From contig NW_025401104.1 in assembly GCF_011075055.1 (NCBI RefSeq), positions 494,697 through 558,696 of the forward strand: a stretch of 64,000 nucleotides of DNA, read 5' to 3'. Both the position numbers and the translations under genes were made by a program. The notes under the pieces are model-generated. The model ran no database searches. It saw only the letters and a list, made by a program, of their open reading frames with translations, and was not told the DNA's origin. Positions 1 through 12,161 of the stretch are shown here, one piece after another; positions within the stretch are counted from its first letter, which is position 1, and each line of letters starts with the position of its first letter. Source of the stretch: Mangifera indica. Its lineage: Eukaryota > Streptophyta > Magnoliopsida > Sapindales > Anacardiaceae.

Positions 1-2080
1 CTAAATATTTAAATTTAATTCTGCCATACAAAACCATTCAAAGAAAAACGAGCGAAAGTTTGTCTTTCCATAGTTAATAACCAATTCAAAGATATTTTTG
101 TTAGAGGATATACACAGACCTGAAAGATAGATAAGATTCTAAAGAAGTTGTAAGAAGTGTCTATATAGGAAGTTTTTTAGATATTTGAAAGCTATGATAA
201 AGTGTTTCTAAAACTTTGAAGCTCTTTTATAACCTACCCTGATTGTATTCTTTATTCTTGGTGTGTCATCAAACTTCATGGAAAAAATTTTCTGAGGTGT
301 CAAATCTATTCAAAGGGCTCCATCTACAACAATAAATAACAAATGGATAATTGAATTTTTTTAAACCTTTTTTAATCGTGTGTACAGATATGTCATTCAT
401 CTAAACCCTAAACAAAAATACCATAATAGTAATTCATTTCCTTAAATACCCTGTTAATGTAACTTATGCAGAAAAAGAGAATATTATCTCTCTCTTGTCC
501 TTAACCTTCCAGTAAGTGACGAAATCTCTGTAGCATGAAAAAAATTTCTTTAACAGAGATTACACCTGTGATTGAACAATAAAACCCATGGGAAAGCCAT
601 TATAAATAATTCAACTTTGACATAAGGAAGGGAGAGACAAAATTGTCAATTTACTTAGGGAATTAACATCCTTTGCAAAGATTTCACAGCAAAATCATTC
701 ACATTCAACTCAGTCTTGATTCAAGCTCATATTTTAATGTGTTTTTTTAATGAACATTTGAAAATCAGATAATGTATGGTAGACTCATGTTTATGACTTC
801 ATGTGAAATATAATTTTGTTATGATTTTATATTATTAGACTATTTAATATTGTGATTTCATGTTGTTTTATTGTTTAAAGTTGTTATAATATTGTTTAAT
901 ATTGCATTGACAGTTAAAAAATATAAAAATTCAGGTCTAGATAAAAATCAGATGAAGAACAGGTTGGTATTAACGCCTACCCATTGAATTTTTTTTTTTT
1001 ATGTCTATTTAAACATAGTTTATATTCCTTTCAATTCCTTTATCCATCCTCTTGTTTAGGAAGTGGTGGTAGAGTTCCTAGGTTGGTGGATTTATCCTTT
1101 AAGCCTTGATTATGCTTATGTTCCAATTTGATGTCATTTCAATCTGTGTACTGTTTTCTTTATCTTAGTAGGGAGTTGTATAAAAATTACAAAATTGCCA
1201 CTACCATTTTCTTCCATTTTTTATTGCCTGCCTTGATCATAATTTGTACATCATTTGATGATATGATAGTTTAATGTGTTATAAATTATATGTGTATGAA
1301 GCTTAGCTACATTGGTTTGCATTTGAGGCCTAATTTGAAGAAATTGTAAAGTAGTGCAATCTGGAGTGAATAATATTTTCTAGCTCACCCCTTTATGGAT
1401 TTATTGCTCATGCAAGGTGTTATGCATCAGTTTGGTACTAGAGCATTGGTTGTTTTGCAAGCTAACAGTGATTTTTTTATTTTGGAGTTATTATTTTTTA
1501 TCGAGAGAATACTGCACCATGAGAACTGTTTACAGCACATATATTTTGCCAAAACACAGATGTTTTTAGGTTTATTTTTAGTTAAGATGGAAAAAGCTAA
1601 ATTTAAGATTCTTTAATGGAGAGCAATGGATTGAAGGTGATGATACTGTGACAAGATATGTTGATGGAAATAAGATAGGTATATTGTGAATCTATGACAT
1701 AAAACTAATGGCAGTCCTTGTAATTAAGAATCAAAAGTACAGGCTAGTACTTGATTGTCCAAGTGCTTTTTGTCTTTTTTTATAAAGTCTGTCTCACTTT
1801 ACACAATTTATATTCTAATGGTAGATTAAGAAAAAGTGTTAAAACTGGTAAGACAGTAGGACAACTGAAAGATTAGGCAGAAAAATATCAAGATAGGTCA
1901 CATTTGGGTGAAATATTATTGAATCTCTGTCCTCATATCGCTCTTAGGGTTTATAAGAAATGTATGAAACCACATTGTTTTGTTTAGTTACAAGCTAAAA
2001 AAATAGCGTTGTGTAGGATACTCAAGAATTCATGGGTCAACTTTGATTTCTTAGAGAGATGAATTAAAATTAGACCAAGA
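1..2080 (+). repeat. X0: partial, rearranged copy of the array module X
   Basis: Positions 1 to about 1782 match 10570-12350 and 25340-27140 with only scattered differences. The copy then jumps, inside a T-run near 1776-1782, to sequence matching about 16048 onward. The second half of the acidic reading frame, the Tourist-like MITE and about 3.7 kb in all are therefore missing here. A patch at 1905-1968 matches a third place (see findings). The only gene remnant is the broken exon-1-like frame at 1587-1680. Confidence 0.85.
1587..1690 (+). pseudogene. Exon-1 fragment of MuDR-N-terminal-like gene (X0 copy)
   Basis: The frame begins MEKAKFKIL as in the other copies, but an extra A after TTCTTTA creates a TAA codon at once. 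The rest (GEQWIEGDDTVTRYVDGNKI) survives in a shifted frame. It ends in ATAGGTATATT, which has a canonical GT where the X1 and X3 copies have GG. The downstream half of the gene is deleted in this module. Confidence 0.6.
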
Positions 2081-2559
2081 CCCTACTAGTTCCGCCAAAA
2101 TTTCAACTAAAGTATATCCAATATTTGTCAATTCAGATAGAAACCAGAATTTATAATCGGATACCTAGTGATTTCAACTCCAATCATGTAATTTGCTCTT
2201 AACCCTAGCAGAGACTAAGCCACAAGGGTTGAGTGGGGGTTGAAGCCCCCACTAACTTAATATTTTTTGTGTACTCTTCGACTCTTATGTTAATTAATTT
2301 ATTTTCTAGTAATATATGAGAAAATTGATTTGTAATATTTTTCATTAGTAAGTCATCAAAGTGAAAAAGAAAATCTCAAATATGGAATTTTACTAAAGTT
2401 TAAACTACGAAATTGGAAATACTTTTCAAAGTTATTGAAAATTGGAAATAATTTTCAAAGTTATTGCACCGCACAACACTTTCAAAGTGATTCGACAAAA
2501 TTACATGCATAGAAAAAACTTTTTCCAGGAAAATTGGCACCTTAACATCTCTAATTTGC

Positions 2560-2566
2560 TATAAAT
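2560..2566 (+). promoter_or_regulatory. TATA box of peptide gene PA1
   Basis: TATAAAT lies exactly 54 bases before the ATG. The same motif at the same distance precedes PA2 (16864-16870), PB2 (24299-24305) and PA3 (31643-31649). The predicted leader is only about 20-25 bases long. Confidence 0.65.
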
Positions 2567-2613
2567 ATGTCTATATAATCAATATACCATATTCTCAAGC
2601 ACAATCAATAAAA

Positions 2614-3114
2614 ATGGCTGGCAAGTTCCCATCTGCGTACTTTCTGGTAACCTTGCTTTTAATTCTCCTCTTCTCTTCAACGATTTTTCCTTTTGCAGAA
2701 GCAGCAAAAACCAGTGAGTCAATCTTCTTTATATATTTCTCTTCAAATTCATATATTTTCTTTAATTAGTTCATTTAATTTAAAACAATGGATTTGCACA
2801 TTGTGAGTGAGTCTATGCTTACGCTTGTGGAATCACCACAAACAAGTGAGCCCATTTCATTATATTAATTTCCGTCTATTAATGTCTCTTTGTGTAAAAT
2901 AAATTCATGAGTATATTCATAATTATGCAAGATAAATGATTCAACTGATAACATAGCAATAATTTCGATGATTTTTGTAGAAGAGAAGACGGCAGCAGCA
3001 CATGGCCACATGATTAATGGAATTAATTACTCTATTAAAATCGGTGTTCCAGGAAGCCCCTCGCCACCTGACAATCATAGTAACGTTCCGAATAATCTCA
3101 TCAATGTCCCATAA
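2614..3114 (+). CDS. Secreted small peptide precursor, subtype A (PA1)
   Basis: Two exons: 2614-2713 and 2981-3114, joined over a 267-base intron with donor ACCA/GTGAGT and acceptor TTTTGTAG. The product is 77 residues. Residues 1-30 look like a signal peptide: Lys4, a hydrophobic run at 9-20, and an Ala-Glu-Ala cleavage motif at 28-30. The mature part, about 47 residues, has no cysteine. It starts with a Lys/Ala/His-rich stretch, then the core NYSIKIGVPGSPSPPDNH at 49-66, then a tail of Asn, Val and Pro. The same architecture recurs in PA2, PA3 and PB2, with substitutions rather than stops, which supports it being a real gene. I recognise no named family. The Pro-rich core ending in His resembles IDA- and CLE-type hormone motifs (GVP..PS.P...H), which is inference only. 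Exon boundaries were chosen because they keep one frame in all copies. Confidence 0.72.
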
Positions 3115-6100
3115 CAAAGTGATGCATGAGGTGCCGAGTTGCTCAATCAATCAGCTTTTGCTATTAAAATAAGTGTTTCGTTAATGTATTTGATTTTTAA
3201 GATTCTACTCCAAGTTGGTTTATCATGTATGCTATATTTGTCTACATATAAATATTATACATAATTTATATAAATGTTGTTTACATAATGCCTTCGTATT
3301 ATTCTACATTAATATTGGTCGTCTTCTTTAGTTTATAGTCAATTCTTGTAATATCAATGGTTTCACAGTTTTCTCTAATCATAAGAATTGATTTAGAAGA
3401 AAATTTATATGGTTAGATTAGGGTTTTTTTATCTCTATAAAGTTTATTGACAAGACTGTGTTTTCACTATTAAGTTTTAATAGTTAAATTAATAAGTAGA
3501 GACAATATTGTATTCATTCGAAGAATGGAGAATCCAAATTTAATTCGGCTGTATAACACCTTTCAAAGAAAGAAGAGACAATGATATTTTGAAAAACTAT
3601 CATTCTGTAAATATATTTTTTAATTTAATTCAAAGATATTTAAATTTAATTCGGCCATACAAAATCTTTCAAAGAAGGATGAGAGAAAGATTGTTTTTTT
3701 ACTGTCTATAGCCAATTCAAAGATATTTTAATTAGATGATATACTCAAGCCTCAAAGACAAAGATGAGATTCTAGAAAAAGTTTGAATGTGTTTATATAA
3801 GAAGTTTTTTGGATACTAGACTGCTATGATAAGAGCGTTTCTAAAACTTTGAGACGCTTTTATAACACCACCTTGATTGTATTATTTATCGTTGATGCCT
3901 CATCAAACTTCATGCAATTAATTTTCTTAGGTGTCAAATCCCTCCTAGGGGTTCCATCTACAATATTATAATAATAAATAGACTTGTTAATTATAACTAC
4001 TTTGACTATTGACTCAATATTTTCATCTAATAAACTAGTAGAAAAATACACTTGTATATATCAACAATAGGCATCGTATTGGCTTCCTTGGCAACTCAAA
4101 CCCCAAATTTGACTATGCCATAAACTTTTATGTTTGAAAATAGTTCTAGTTTAAGCATTTTAGTTTCATGTTTATGTCCATCTAATGGGAACTATTTTAC
4201 TAATTCAAATATCAAACAAGAGCTCTTAAACTATTTATAATTTGTAAATGGGTTTAACAAATCACGAACTTTTGTTATAATAAAATTATGCATACATATT
4301 TTAATACACAATTTAGATATACAAATAATATGTCATTATATGATTTGATAATTATAAATCAAAGATAAAGTAATAGTCAATTACATAGTGACATATTGTC
4401 TATGTACTTAAATTATATACCAAAAATATGTACACATAATATTATTTTTTTTATTATAATAACATTTTTCAGTTTGATTTTCCACAATATTGTGGTCACA
4501 TATTTTGCATTATGTGATCATATTCCTATAAGGAATTTGTATCTTTTGGATATATCATTCTCTGTATCTATTGATATGGTACCATTTTGATCTTAATTTT
4601 TTTATATTATACTATCTTTTGATAAATAATTATTATAATCATTATCTTTTGATATGATTAGGCACGTTGATTGGGTCAAGCAAGCTTGAAACTTAATTGT
4701 TCAACTCATAAGAAAATCCTCTTTGGAAAGAATAGAATTTGGGTCTTTGGCTTACCTAAACAAAAAAATTTATTCATTAATTTCTCAAGCTTAGGCTTGA
4801 ACAAAGGTTGCTCAAGCCTAAACCCTGTAAGACCCCAAAAATATAGTGTTAACTTATGTTGATATTGTGTTTAAATTGTATTTGTTAATTTGTTTCACGT
4901 TTGAATTGGAATAAGTTTAAAATAAGCTTAAATATTAAATACAAAGTTACTCAATCAAAGTAGGTGAACGTAGAGCCACAATCAAACAAAGTATTGATTG
5001 GTTCAAGCTCTACTCAATCACATTTAGGTCTAACTAGAGCTTGGAAGTTTTTGACTCGAGCTCTAACTTACCATTAAACTTCAAAACTAACTCAACTAGA
5101 CAAATTATTGTTAAACTTCAAAACTAATATATTTATCAATAACATTTAAAATCATGGTGTAAGATTTTTGTGGTGTAAATACAATATTTTCAACTTCTAA
5201 AGGTGTATTGATATTTTATTTTAGCCGAGTCGTAAGCTCGCAAACTCATTCAGCTACGCAATAACAAGCTCAAGCTTGAACTTAGCTCAATAATAATTTA
5301 CCCAAGTCCCATGTAGCTCAACTCGTTCATAACCCTATCCAAACCCGTATCATTATAAAATTTCTAACCATAATTTAATTAAATGTAACATAAATTGCAT
5401 TAAAATTTTATAAACAAAAAAAAAATCAGCAAACTTCGTTTCCACTCTTAATAATTGAATTATGTATTATATCGTATATCAAAAATCTAATTTTTATATT
5501 ATATATTGCATATCATATCATATTATAACATATATTTTTTTAAAATAATAATAATAAAATAGTAAAACAATCGATTAATATATCATCATCTTAGAAAATA
5601 TTAAAAACATCTCTAAAATTTTATAATTTCTCATATACACCCTTATTACATCAGTATTTTTCTAAAAAAGTGTATCAACCTATATTGATGAGATATATTG
5701 TATTGTACAATATATTCATCGTACTATGCTAATTTTCGACACATATTAGAATATGTATAATTTTTTACATGTTTTGTATCTATCATATACAAATAATTAT
5801 GGATACATTATTAAGCTCTCTGTATAGAATGACTAAATTACCTTGCATCATTTAACAAAATTTAACCACCTTGTTTGATCTTTGGGATTAAAATGACCTC
5901 TTTCCTGATTTTACTGGACAAGTAGGGCTATAAATTTCTTCAAACAAAAGGGGGAAAATTTACTAAGGCCAAATGACTATTTCTTGCCCAAAATAATTTT
6001 CACATTTTAAGTTTTAAATAGTAAAATTCTCACCCATCATTTATTTACGATAGTAAATTCTATTTTATTTTACTAAAAATTGATTATTTCACCTTTTAAT

Positions 6101-6515
6101 TAAAATTACAAAAATCACATTAACACTTATTTAAATACCAAATTATTAAAATAAACTTATTAATTTAAATATTTATTTAATAGACTCTTAAAATTATTAA
6201 AACTCTAACTAATTTTAAAATATTATTTTTGTTTAATTTTTTAAAAATATAATTATTATTTTTAAAATTATTTGAAAAATATTAAAATTTTAAAATACTT
6301 TTGAACTTTTTCTGATTTTAAAAATTCTTAAAAATTTTTATAACACCTATAATATTTTAAAAAATTATAATTGAATTCAAACATAAAAGGAAAAAATAAA
6401 ATAGCCATGCCATGGGCATTTTCTTTCGCGAAGACGACATTCGGGAATCTTGAAAGTTAAAAAGTGGAAAATTTTCATTTAGCAAATCCTGGAATGGAAA
6501 TAGTCTTTTGGCGGC
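3115..6515. other. D spacer between PA1 and the BIO2 pseudogene, no gene seen
   Basis: AT-rich spacer of about 3.4 kb, repeated almost unchanged at 32198-35614 and, for its first 2.2 kb, at 17419-19625. Short open frames on either strand lack any family match. Stretches around 4660-5337 are rich in CAAGCTTGA and AGCTCAA motifs and end in AACCCTA. They look like a decayed DNA transposon, but I could not find a matching target duplication. The last 550 bases carry a Mutator-like terminus at 5967. Confidence 0.6.
5967..6512. mobile_element. Possible decayed GGCCAAA-family element in the BIO2 promoter
   Basis: The left edge reads GGCCAAATGACTATTTC and the right edge, reverse-complemented, GCCAAAAGACTATTTC. 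Both match the ends of the long-TIR family at 45020, 51091 and 52753. Beyond 16 bases the two ends do not pair well and no target duplication is visible, so the right end may be chance. It stops four bases before the BIO2 TATA box. A second copy sits at about 35067-35611 ahead of the intact gene. Confidence 0.35.
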
Positions 6516-6522
6516 TATAAAT
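6516..6522 (+). promoter_or_regulatory. TATA box of the BIO2 pseudogene
   Basis: TATAAAT in GGCGGCTATAAATCTC, 106 bases before the ATG. It is identical to the box at 35615-35621 ahead of the intact gene, so the truncated copy keeps its core promoter and may still be transcribed. Confidence 0.55.
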
Positions 6523-6621
6523 CTCTAAGGTTGGTGGCGAAAGTAGTTGAGTTTTACTCTTCAACTTTCTTCTCTTGTTCCCAGTTTTCATCGACAAAAT
6601 TCTCAAACTAAACCAACAAAA

Positions 6622-9600
6622 ATGCTGCAGATTCGCTCCATTTTAACTTCTCAACGAAGCTTAAGACCGTCCAAATTATTCCCATTTCATTCTTCCCGTT
6701 TGTGTTATTCAGCGGCTGCAGTTGAATCTGAGAGAACTATCAGAGAAGGCCCTAGACACGACTGGTCCAAAGATGAGATCAAGTCCATTTACGACTCTCC
6801 TGTTCTCGATCTCCTCTTCCATGGAGTTAGTTTCAACTATTAATCTCTTGTTTGCAGCTTTAGTTTTTGTGGGTTATGTTTAGAATTGTGTTTTGATAGT
6901 TTAGTTTCTTGTTTGGAAGTCCGTTATTTATCTGTGTGCTAATCTTTTTATTGCTTTCTGAGATTGTGTAGACTTCTCAGTGTGATAATTATGGTTAATT
7001 GGTAAAGTTAATTTTGGTTGTGGGTGTTTATATGCGAGAGCCCTTGGACCCTCTAGAAAAATTAATCAATAGGAAGGAAAATCCATGGACTGACACATTG
7101 TCTCCACGTGTATGAACGGCAAATTAGCTCCAAAAAGGCCTACGGTATCGAGGGTTACTGGTCTCTTGAATCCACCCAATAGACCTTTAAGTCGCCTAAT
7201 TGTTAAGAGTCAAGTGGTAGCTTAATGAGTTTGGTGTTCTGTGCAAGATTTTTCTAGTTTGCTTAAAATGTTTCTTGTTTGATGATGTGACTTCCAATGC
7301 AACAGTGGTTATAAAATTCTTGAGTTAATTGGAGGCTGTTTCTGATTTTAGGCTCAAGTTCACAGACACGCTCATAACTTCAGGGAGGTGCAGCAGTGCA
7401 CTCTTCTCTCTATCAAGACCGGTGGCTGTAGGGAGGATTGTTCGTATTGTCCTCAATCCTCAAGATACAACACTGGAGTAAAAGCACAAAAGCTAATGAC
7501 TAAGGAAACTCTGATGCAGGCAGCACAGAAAGTAAGAAGTTTATTTTACTACTTTTTATCACACTATTTAATATAATTGATTGATGTTATTCTATGTTGT
7601 ATTGAGTCACTCTTTGTGTCCCAGCTGCGTTGCTAAGAGATCTTGAATTAAGGTGTCAGCACGTATTATGTTTTTTTTCCCCTCACAGTGATAATTATTT
7701 GCTATCTTGGTTACTTACAGTATCAATTAAGAGAGATTACTTTTTTTAATTAGTCAATCGAGTTCAGTGAAAGAGCAATTTAATCATTCCAGTTCTACTC
7801 TAACATAAACAATCTGTGTAAGTTTTGAACAAATTGATCAAATGAATATTTTTCTGAAAAATCACTCGGATTGGTTTGTTATAGTCTCAAGTTAGTTTTT
7901 ATTTCAAATATCTATGGACTATTGGTAAATTCATATTGTATTACATGTAACACAATGCTATAACCATGGTGTCATATTTTTATGCAATGCTATAACTATG
8001 GTGTCAACATCTTTATTTCTTTTATTAGGCAAAGGAGGCTGGCAGTACACGTTTTTGTATGGGTGCTGCATGGAGAGACACAATAGGGAGGAAGACCAAT
8101 TTCAACAACATCCTTGAATATGTGAAAGAAATAAGGTAACAAGTCAACATTTAAGAAAAAATTATTTTGGTAAAAGAAGAAGTTGAGATCTGGTTGTACT
8201 TGAATACCTTTTTTAACATAAATGAGTTCATTATACCATACTGTGGAGACACATTACCACAAATTTATCAAACGAGTGAGCAGGTTGTATTCATACCATA
8301 TGAGTTCTCTTTTCTTCATATTGTCATATTTGTTTATGTTTATTTTCTTCTTGTCTTGGAACTATTTGGAAAGGACTTCTGATCATAACGTAAAGCCATG
8401 TGTTGAGGAAAATTTCACTATGTTAATAATAAAAAAGAGCTAAAAAATATTGCCAAGTATTTCCAGTCAATTTATAACATATGCTCTGCAGCTGTTAATC
8501 CTTTCTGTTCAGCAAATGTCTGTGGGCTGGCACCGCTGATTTATATTTACTGCATTTTCAATTCAGTTTTTTATGTCAATTTTGTTGATCATGATTTTTT
8601 TTTTTTCCTTCCCAAATTGAAAGGACTATAATGCACAGATGTCCTTTCGATTTTTTTGGTGCTGTGAAATTCTGACATTTCAATTAACCTGTGTTAGGGT
8701 TTCTATTTTGTTCATCTAATGGAAAATCTGTCTTCTGAATCTGCCATGTACCAGGGAAATGGGGATGGAGGTATGCTGTACATTAGGCATGCTGGAGAAG
8801 CAGCAGGCATTAGAACTCAAGAAAGCAGGCCTTACAGCATATAACCATAACCTTGATACCTCCAGAGAATATTATCCGAATATTATCACTACAAGAAGTT
8901 ATGATGAACGCTTGGAAACCCTTAAACATGTCCGTGAAGCTGGGATTAATGTCTGTTCAGGTGATTTGGTACTAAAAGTTGAATTTGGTTTCTTCTTAAA
9001 ATTGGTATGCACAGATTTTTTTATCTGGCTGTATCATCTGGATTGAATAGGGAGAATAGGAAAGTCCACCAGTGGCAAAAAATGAAAAAGGAAAGATCCA
9101 TGTTTATGTTGGACAGTCTTGTTTGACTTGCCTGGCAACTTTTTGGACAAAACGTCCTCGATTAAAATTATTGGTGCCACACTATTGTATGATAAAATTT
9201 CTTATATTCCCTTAATTGGGTTTACATCACTTGCCACTTGATGTAAAAATTAAGAAAATAAACTTTTTTTTTTTTACTATTTCAAATCTGCCATCATGAT
9301 GGCTTTCCATGCTGTTTTCCTAACGTGAAAAGATATGATCTGTATCATTAATTTGTTTTTTAACAATCGTGTTGAATAGAACATGTGTCATTTGGTACTT
9401 TGGCTTATCAATTCCATGTCTTCTGTTTTAACACTAGGGTGACTCCTGGAAAACCTCGCTGCTTTCTTTTTCTTCAATGATAAATTGGATCTTTTCTTTG
9501 ATAAAGCAAATTTGAATATTGAGGTCACTTTTAAATGTTGTTAACGGGAGGAATAATAGGCCTTGGAGAGGCAGAGGAAGACCGAGTTGGTTTGTTGCAT

Positions 9601-9639
9601 ACTTTGGCAACTCTCCCAACTCATCCAGAGAGTGTTCCC
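6622..9639 (+). pseudogene. BIO2: Biotin synthase, 3'-truncated copy
   Basis: Exons match the intact copy: 6622-6825, 7352-7531, 8029-8135, 8755-8960 and 9548-9639. They cover the transit peptide, the radical-SAM cysteines and most of the TIM barrel up to [12 protein letters not shown]. Then the sequence switches abruptly into exon 1 of a peptide gene. The end of exon 5, intron 5 and all of exon 6 (the VRLSAGR segment and C-terminus) are lost, so no active enzyme can be made. Two further lesions are visible. The exon-5 acceptor reads CGG instead of the intact copy's CAG at 9545-9547. The iron-sulphur motif reads CREDCSYC instead of CSEDCSYC. Exons 1-4 remain open and well preserved, so the break is recent. 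The ATG chosen is the one equivalent to the conserved start; the open frame extends upstream from a TTG without an in-frame ATG. Confidence 0.93.
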
Positions 9640-10068
9640 TTCAACGATTCTTCCGTTTGCGGAAGCAGCAAAAACCAGTGAGTCAATCTTCTATATATAT
9701 TTCTCTTCAAACTCATATATTTTCTTTAATTAGTTCATTAATTTAAAACAATGGATTTGTACATTGTGAGTGAGTCTACGCTTACGCTTGTTGGAATCAC
9801 CACAAACAAGTGAGCCATTTGTTTATATTAATTTCCATCAATTAATATCTCTTTGTATAAAATAAATTCATGTGTATATTCATAATTATGCAAGATAAAT
9901 GATTCAACTGATAACAAAGCAATAATTTTGATAATTTTTGTAGAAGAGAAGACGGCAGCAGCACATGGCCACATGATTAATAGAATGAATTACTCTATTA
10001 AAGTCGGTGTTATAGGAAGCCCCTCACCACCTGACAATCACGGTCTCGGTGCTATCAATAACCCATAA
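9640..10068 (+). pseudogene. Peptide gene subtype B lacking its 5' end (PB1)
   Basis: Remaining exon 1 is 9640-9677 (…[12 protein letters not shown]) and exon 2 is 9944-10068, with intact splice sites. Promoter, ATG and most of the signal peptide are replaced by BIO2 exon 5. Exon 2 still encodes the full mature core and stop, nearly identical to PB2 at 24353-24844. A transcript from the upstream BIO2 promoter would enter this exon one base out of the peptide frame, so no simple fusion protein results. Confidence 0.85.
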
Positions 10069-12161
10069 CAAAGTGATGCATGAGGTGGCGAGTTGCTCAA
10101 TCGATCAGCTTTTGTTATTAAAATAAGTGTTTCCTTGTATTCGGTTCATCATGTGTGCTATTTCTGTCTACATACAAATATTATACATAATTTATATAAA
10201 TGTTGTTCACGTAATGTCTTCGTATTTTTCTTAATTAATATCGGTCGTCTTCTTTAGTTTATAGACAATTCATGTAATATCTATGGTTTCACATTTTCCT
10301 CTTATCATAAGAATCAATTCAAAAGAAAATCTATATTGTTAGATGTGGGTATTTTTTCTCTATAAAGTATCATGTATGAGGTTTATTGACAAGACTACTT
10401 TTTCATGATTACGTTTCGATGGTTAAATTAAAAAGTAATGACAATATTGTATTCATTCAAAGAATGGAAGATCCAAATTTAATTCCGCGATACAAAACCT
10501 TTCAAAGAAAGATGAGTTAAAGATATTTGAAAAACTATCATTCTATACAAATGTTTTTAAATTTAATTCTAAGATATTTAAATTTAATTCTGCCATACAA
10601 AACCATTCAAAGAAAGACGAGCGAAAGTTTGTCTTTCCATAGTTAATAACCAATTCAAAGATATTTTTGTTAGAGGATATACTCAGACCTGAAAGATAGA
10701 TAAGATTCTAAGGAAGTTGTAAGAAGGTGTCCATATAGGAAGTTTTTCAGATATTTGAAAGCTATGATAAGAGCGTTTCTAAAACTTTGAAGCTCTTTTA
10801 TAACCTACCCTGATTGTATTCTTTATTCTTGATGTCTCATCAAACTTCATGGAAAAAATTTTCTGAGGTGTCAAATCTATTCAAGGGGCTCCATCTACAA
10901 CAATATAATAACAAATGGGATATTGAATTTTTTTACCCTTTTTTTAATCGTGTGTACAGATATGTCATTCATCTAAAACCCTAAACAAAAATACCATAAT
11001 AGTAATTCATTTCCCTTAAATACCCTGTTAATGTAACTTATGCAGAAAAAGAGAATATTATCTCTCTCTTTGTCCTTAACCTTCCAGTAAGGGACGAAAT
11101 CTCTGTAGCATGAAAAAAATTTCTTCAACAGAGATTACACCTGTGATTGAACAATAAAACCCATGGGAAAGCCATTATAAATAATTCAACTTTGACATAA
11201 GGGAGAGACGAAAATTGTCAATTTACTTAGGGAATTAACATCCTTTGCAAAGATTTCACAGCAAAATCATTCACATTCAACTCAGTCTTGATTCAAGCTC
11301 ATATTTTAATATGTTTTTTTAATGAACATTTGAAAATCAGATAATGTATGGTAGATTCATGTTTATGACTTCATGTGAAATATAATTTTGTTATGATTTT
11401 ATATTATTAGACTATTTAATATTGTGATTTCATGTTGTTTTATTGTTTAAAGTTGTTATAATATTGTTTAATATTGCATTGACGGTTAAAAAATATAAAA
11501 ATTCAGGTCTAGATAAAAATCAGATGAAGAACAGGTTGGTATTAACGCCTACCCATTGAATTTTTTTTTTTAATGTCTATTTAAACATAGTTTATATTCC
11601 TCTCAATTCCTTTATCCATCCTCTTGTTTAGGAAGTGGTGGTAGAGTTCCTAGGTTGGTGGATTTATCCTTTATGCCTTGATTATGCTTATGTTCCAATT
11701 TGATGTCATTTCAATCTGTGTACTGTTTTCTTTATCTTAGTAGGGAGTTGTATAAAAATTACAAAATTGCCACTACCATTTTCTTCCATTTTTTATTGCC
11801 TTGCCTTGATCATAATTTGTACATCATTTGATGATATGATAGTTTAATGTGTTATAAATATATGTGTATGAAGCTTGGCTACATTGGTTTGCATTTGAGG
11901 CCTAATTTGAAGAAATTGTAAAGTAGTGCAATCTGGAGTGAATAATATTTTCTAGCTCACCCCTTTTGGATTTATTGCTCATGCATGGTGTTATGCATCA
12001 GTTTGGTACTAGAGCATTGGTTGTTTGTGCAAGCTAACTGTGATTTTTTTTATTTTGGAGTTATTATTTTTTATCGAGAGATACTGTTCACCAGTGAGTA
12101 CTATTTACAGCACATATATTTTGCCAAAACACAGATGTTTTTAGCTTTATTTTTAGTTAAG

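Noticed and set aside
2810..2851. A mini-exon within the peptide-gene intron (GCTTACGCTTGTGGAATCAC followed by AAGTGAGC)
   Set aside because: It is conserved in all copies and bordered by GAG and GTGAGC, but there is no pyrimidine tract before it. Including it shifts the downstream frame, and subtype B has a 1-base difference inside.
2941..3150. Minus-strand open frame overlapping peptide exon 2 (also at 17245 and 32024)
   Set aside because: It is the shadow of the conserved exon on the + strand, with no start context, domain or splice support.
4659..5337. hAT-like element in the D spacer from TAGGCACG to AACCCTA
   Set aside because: End similarity is weak and the flanks GATATGAT and TCCAAACC do not match. 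Kept only as a remark under the spacer.
6547..6843. Long N-terminal extension of BIO2 starting at 6547 (and 35646)
   Set aside because: The frame opens with TTG, not ATG, and includes intron sequence at its end. The ATG at 6622 (35721) matches the known start region, with the leader and TATA box placed sensibly upstream.
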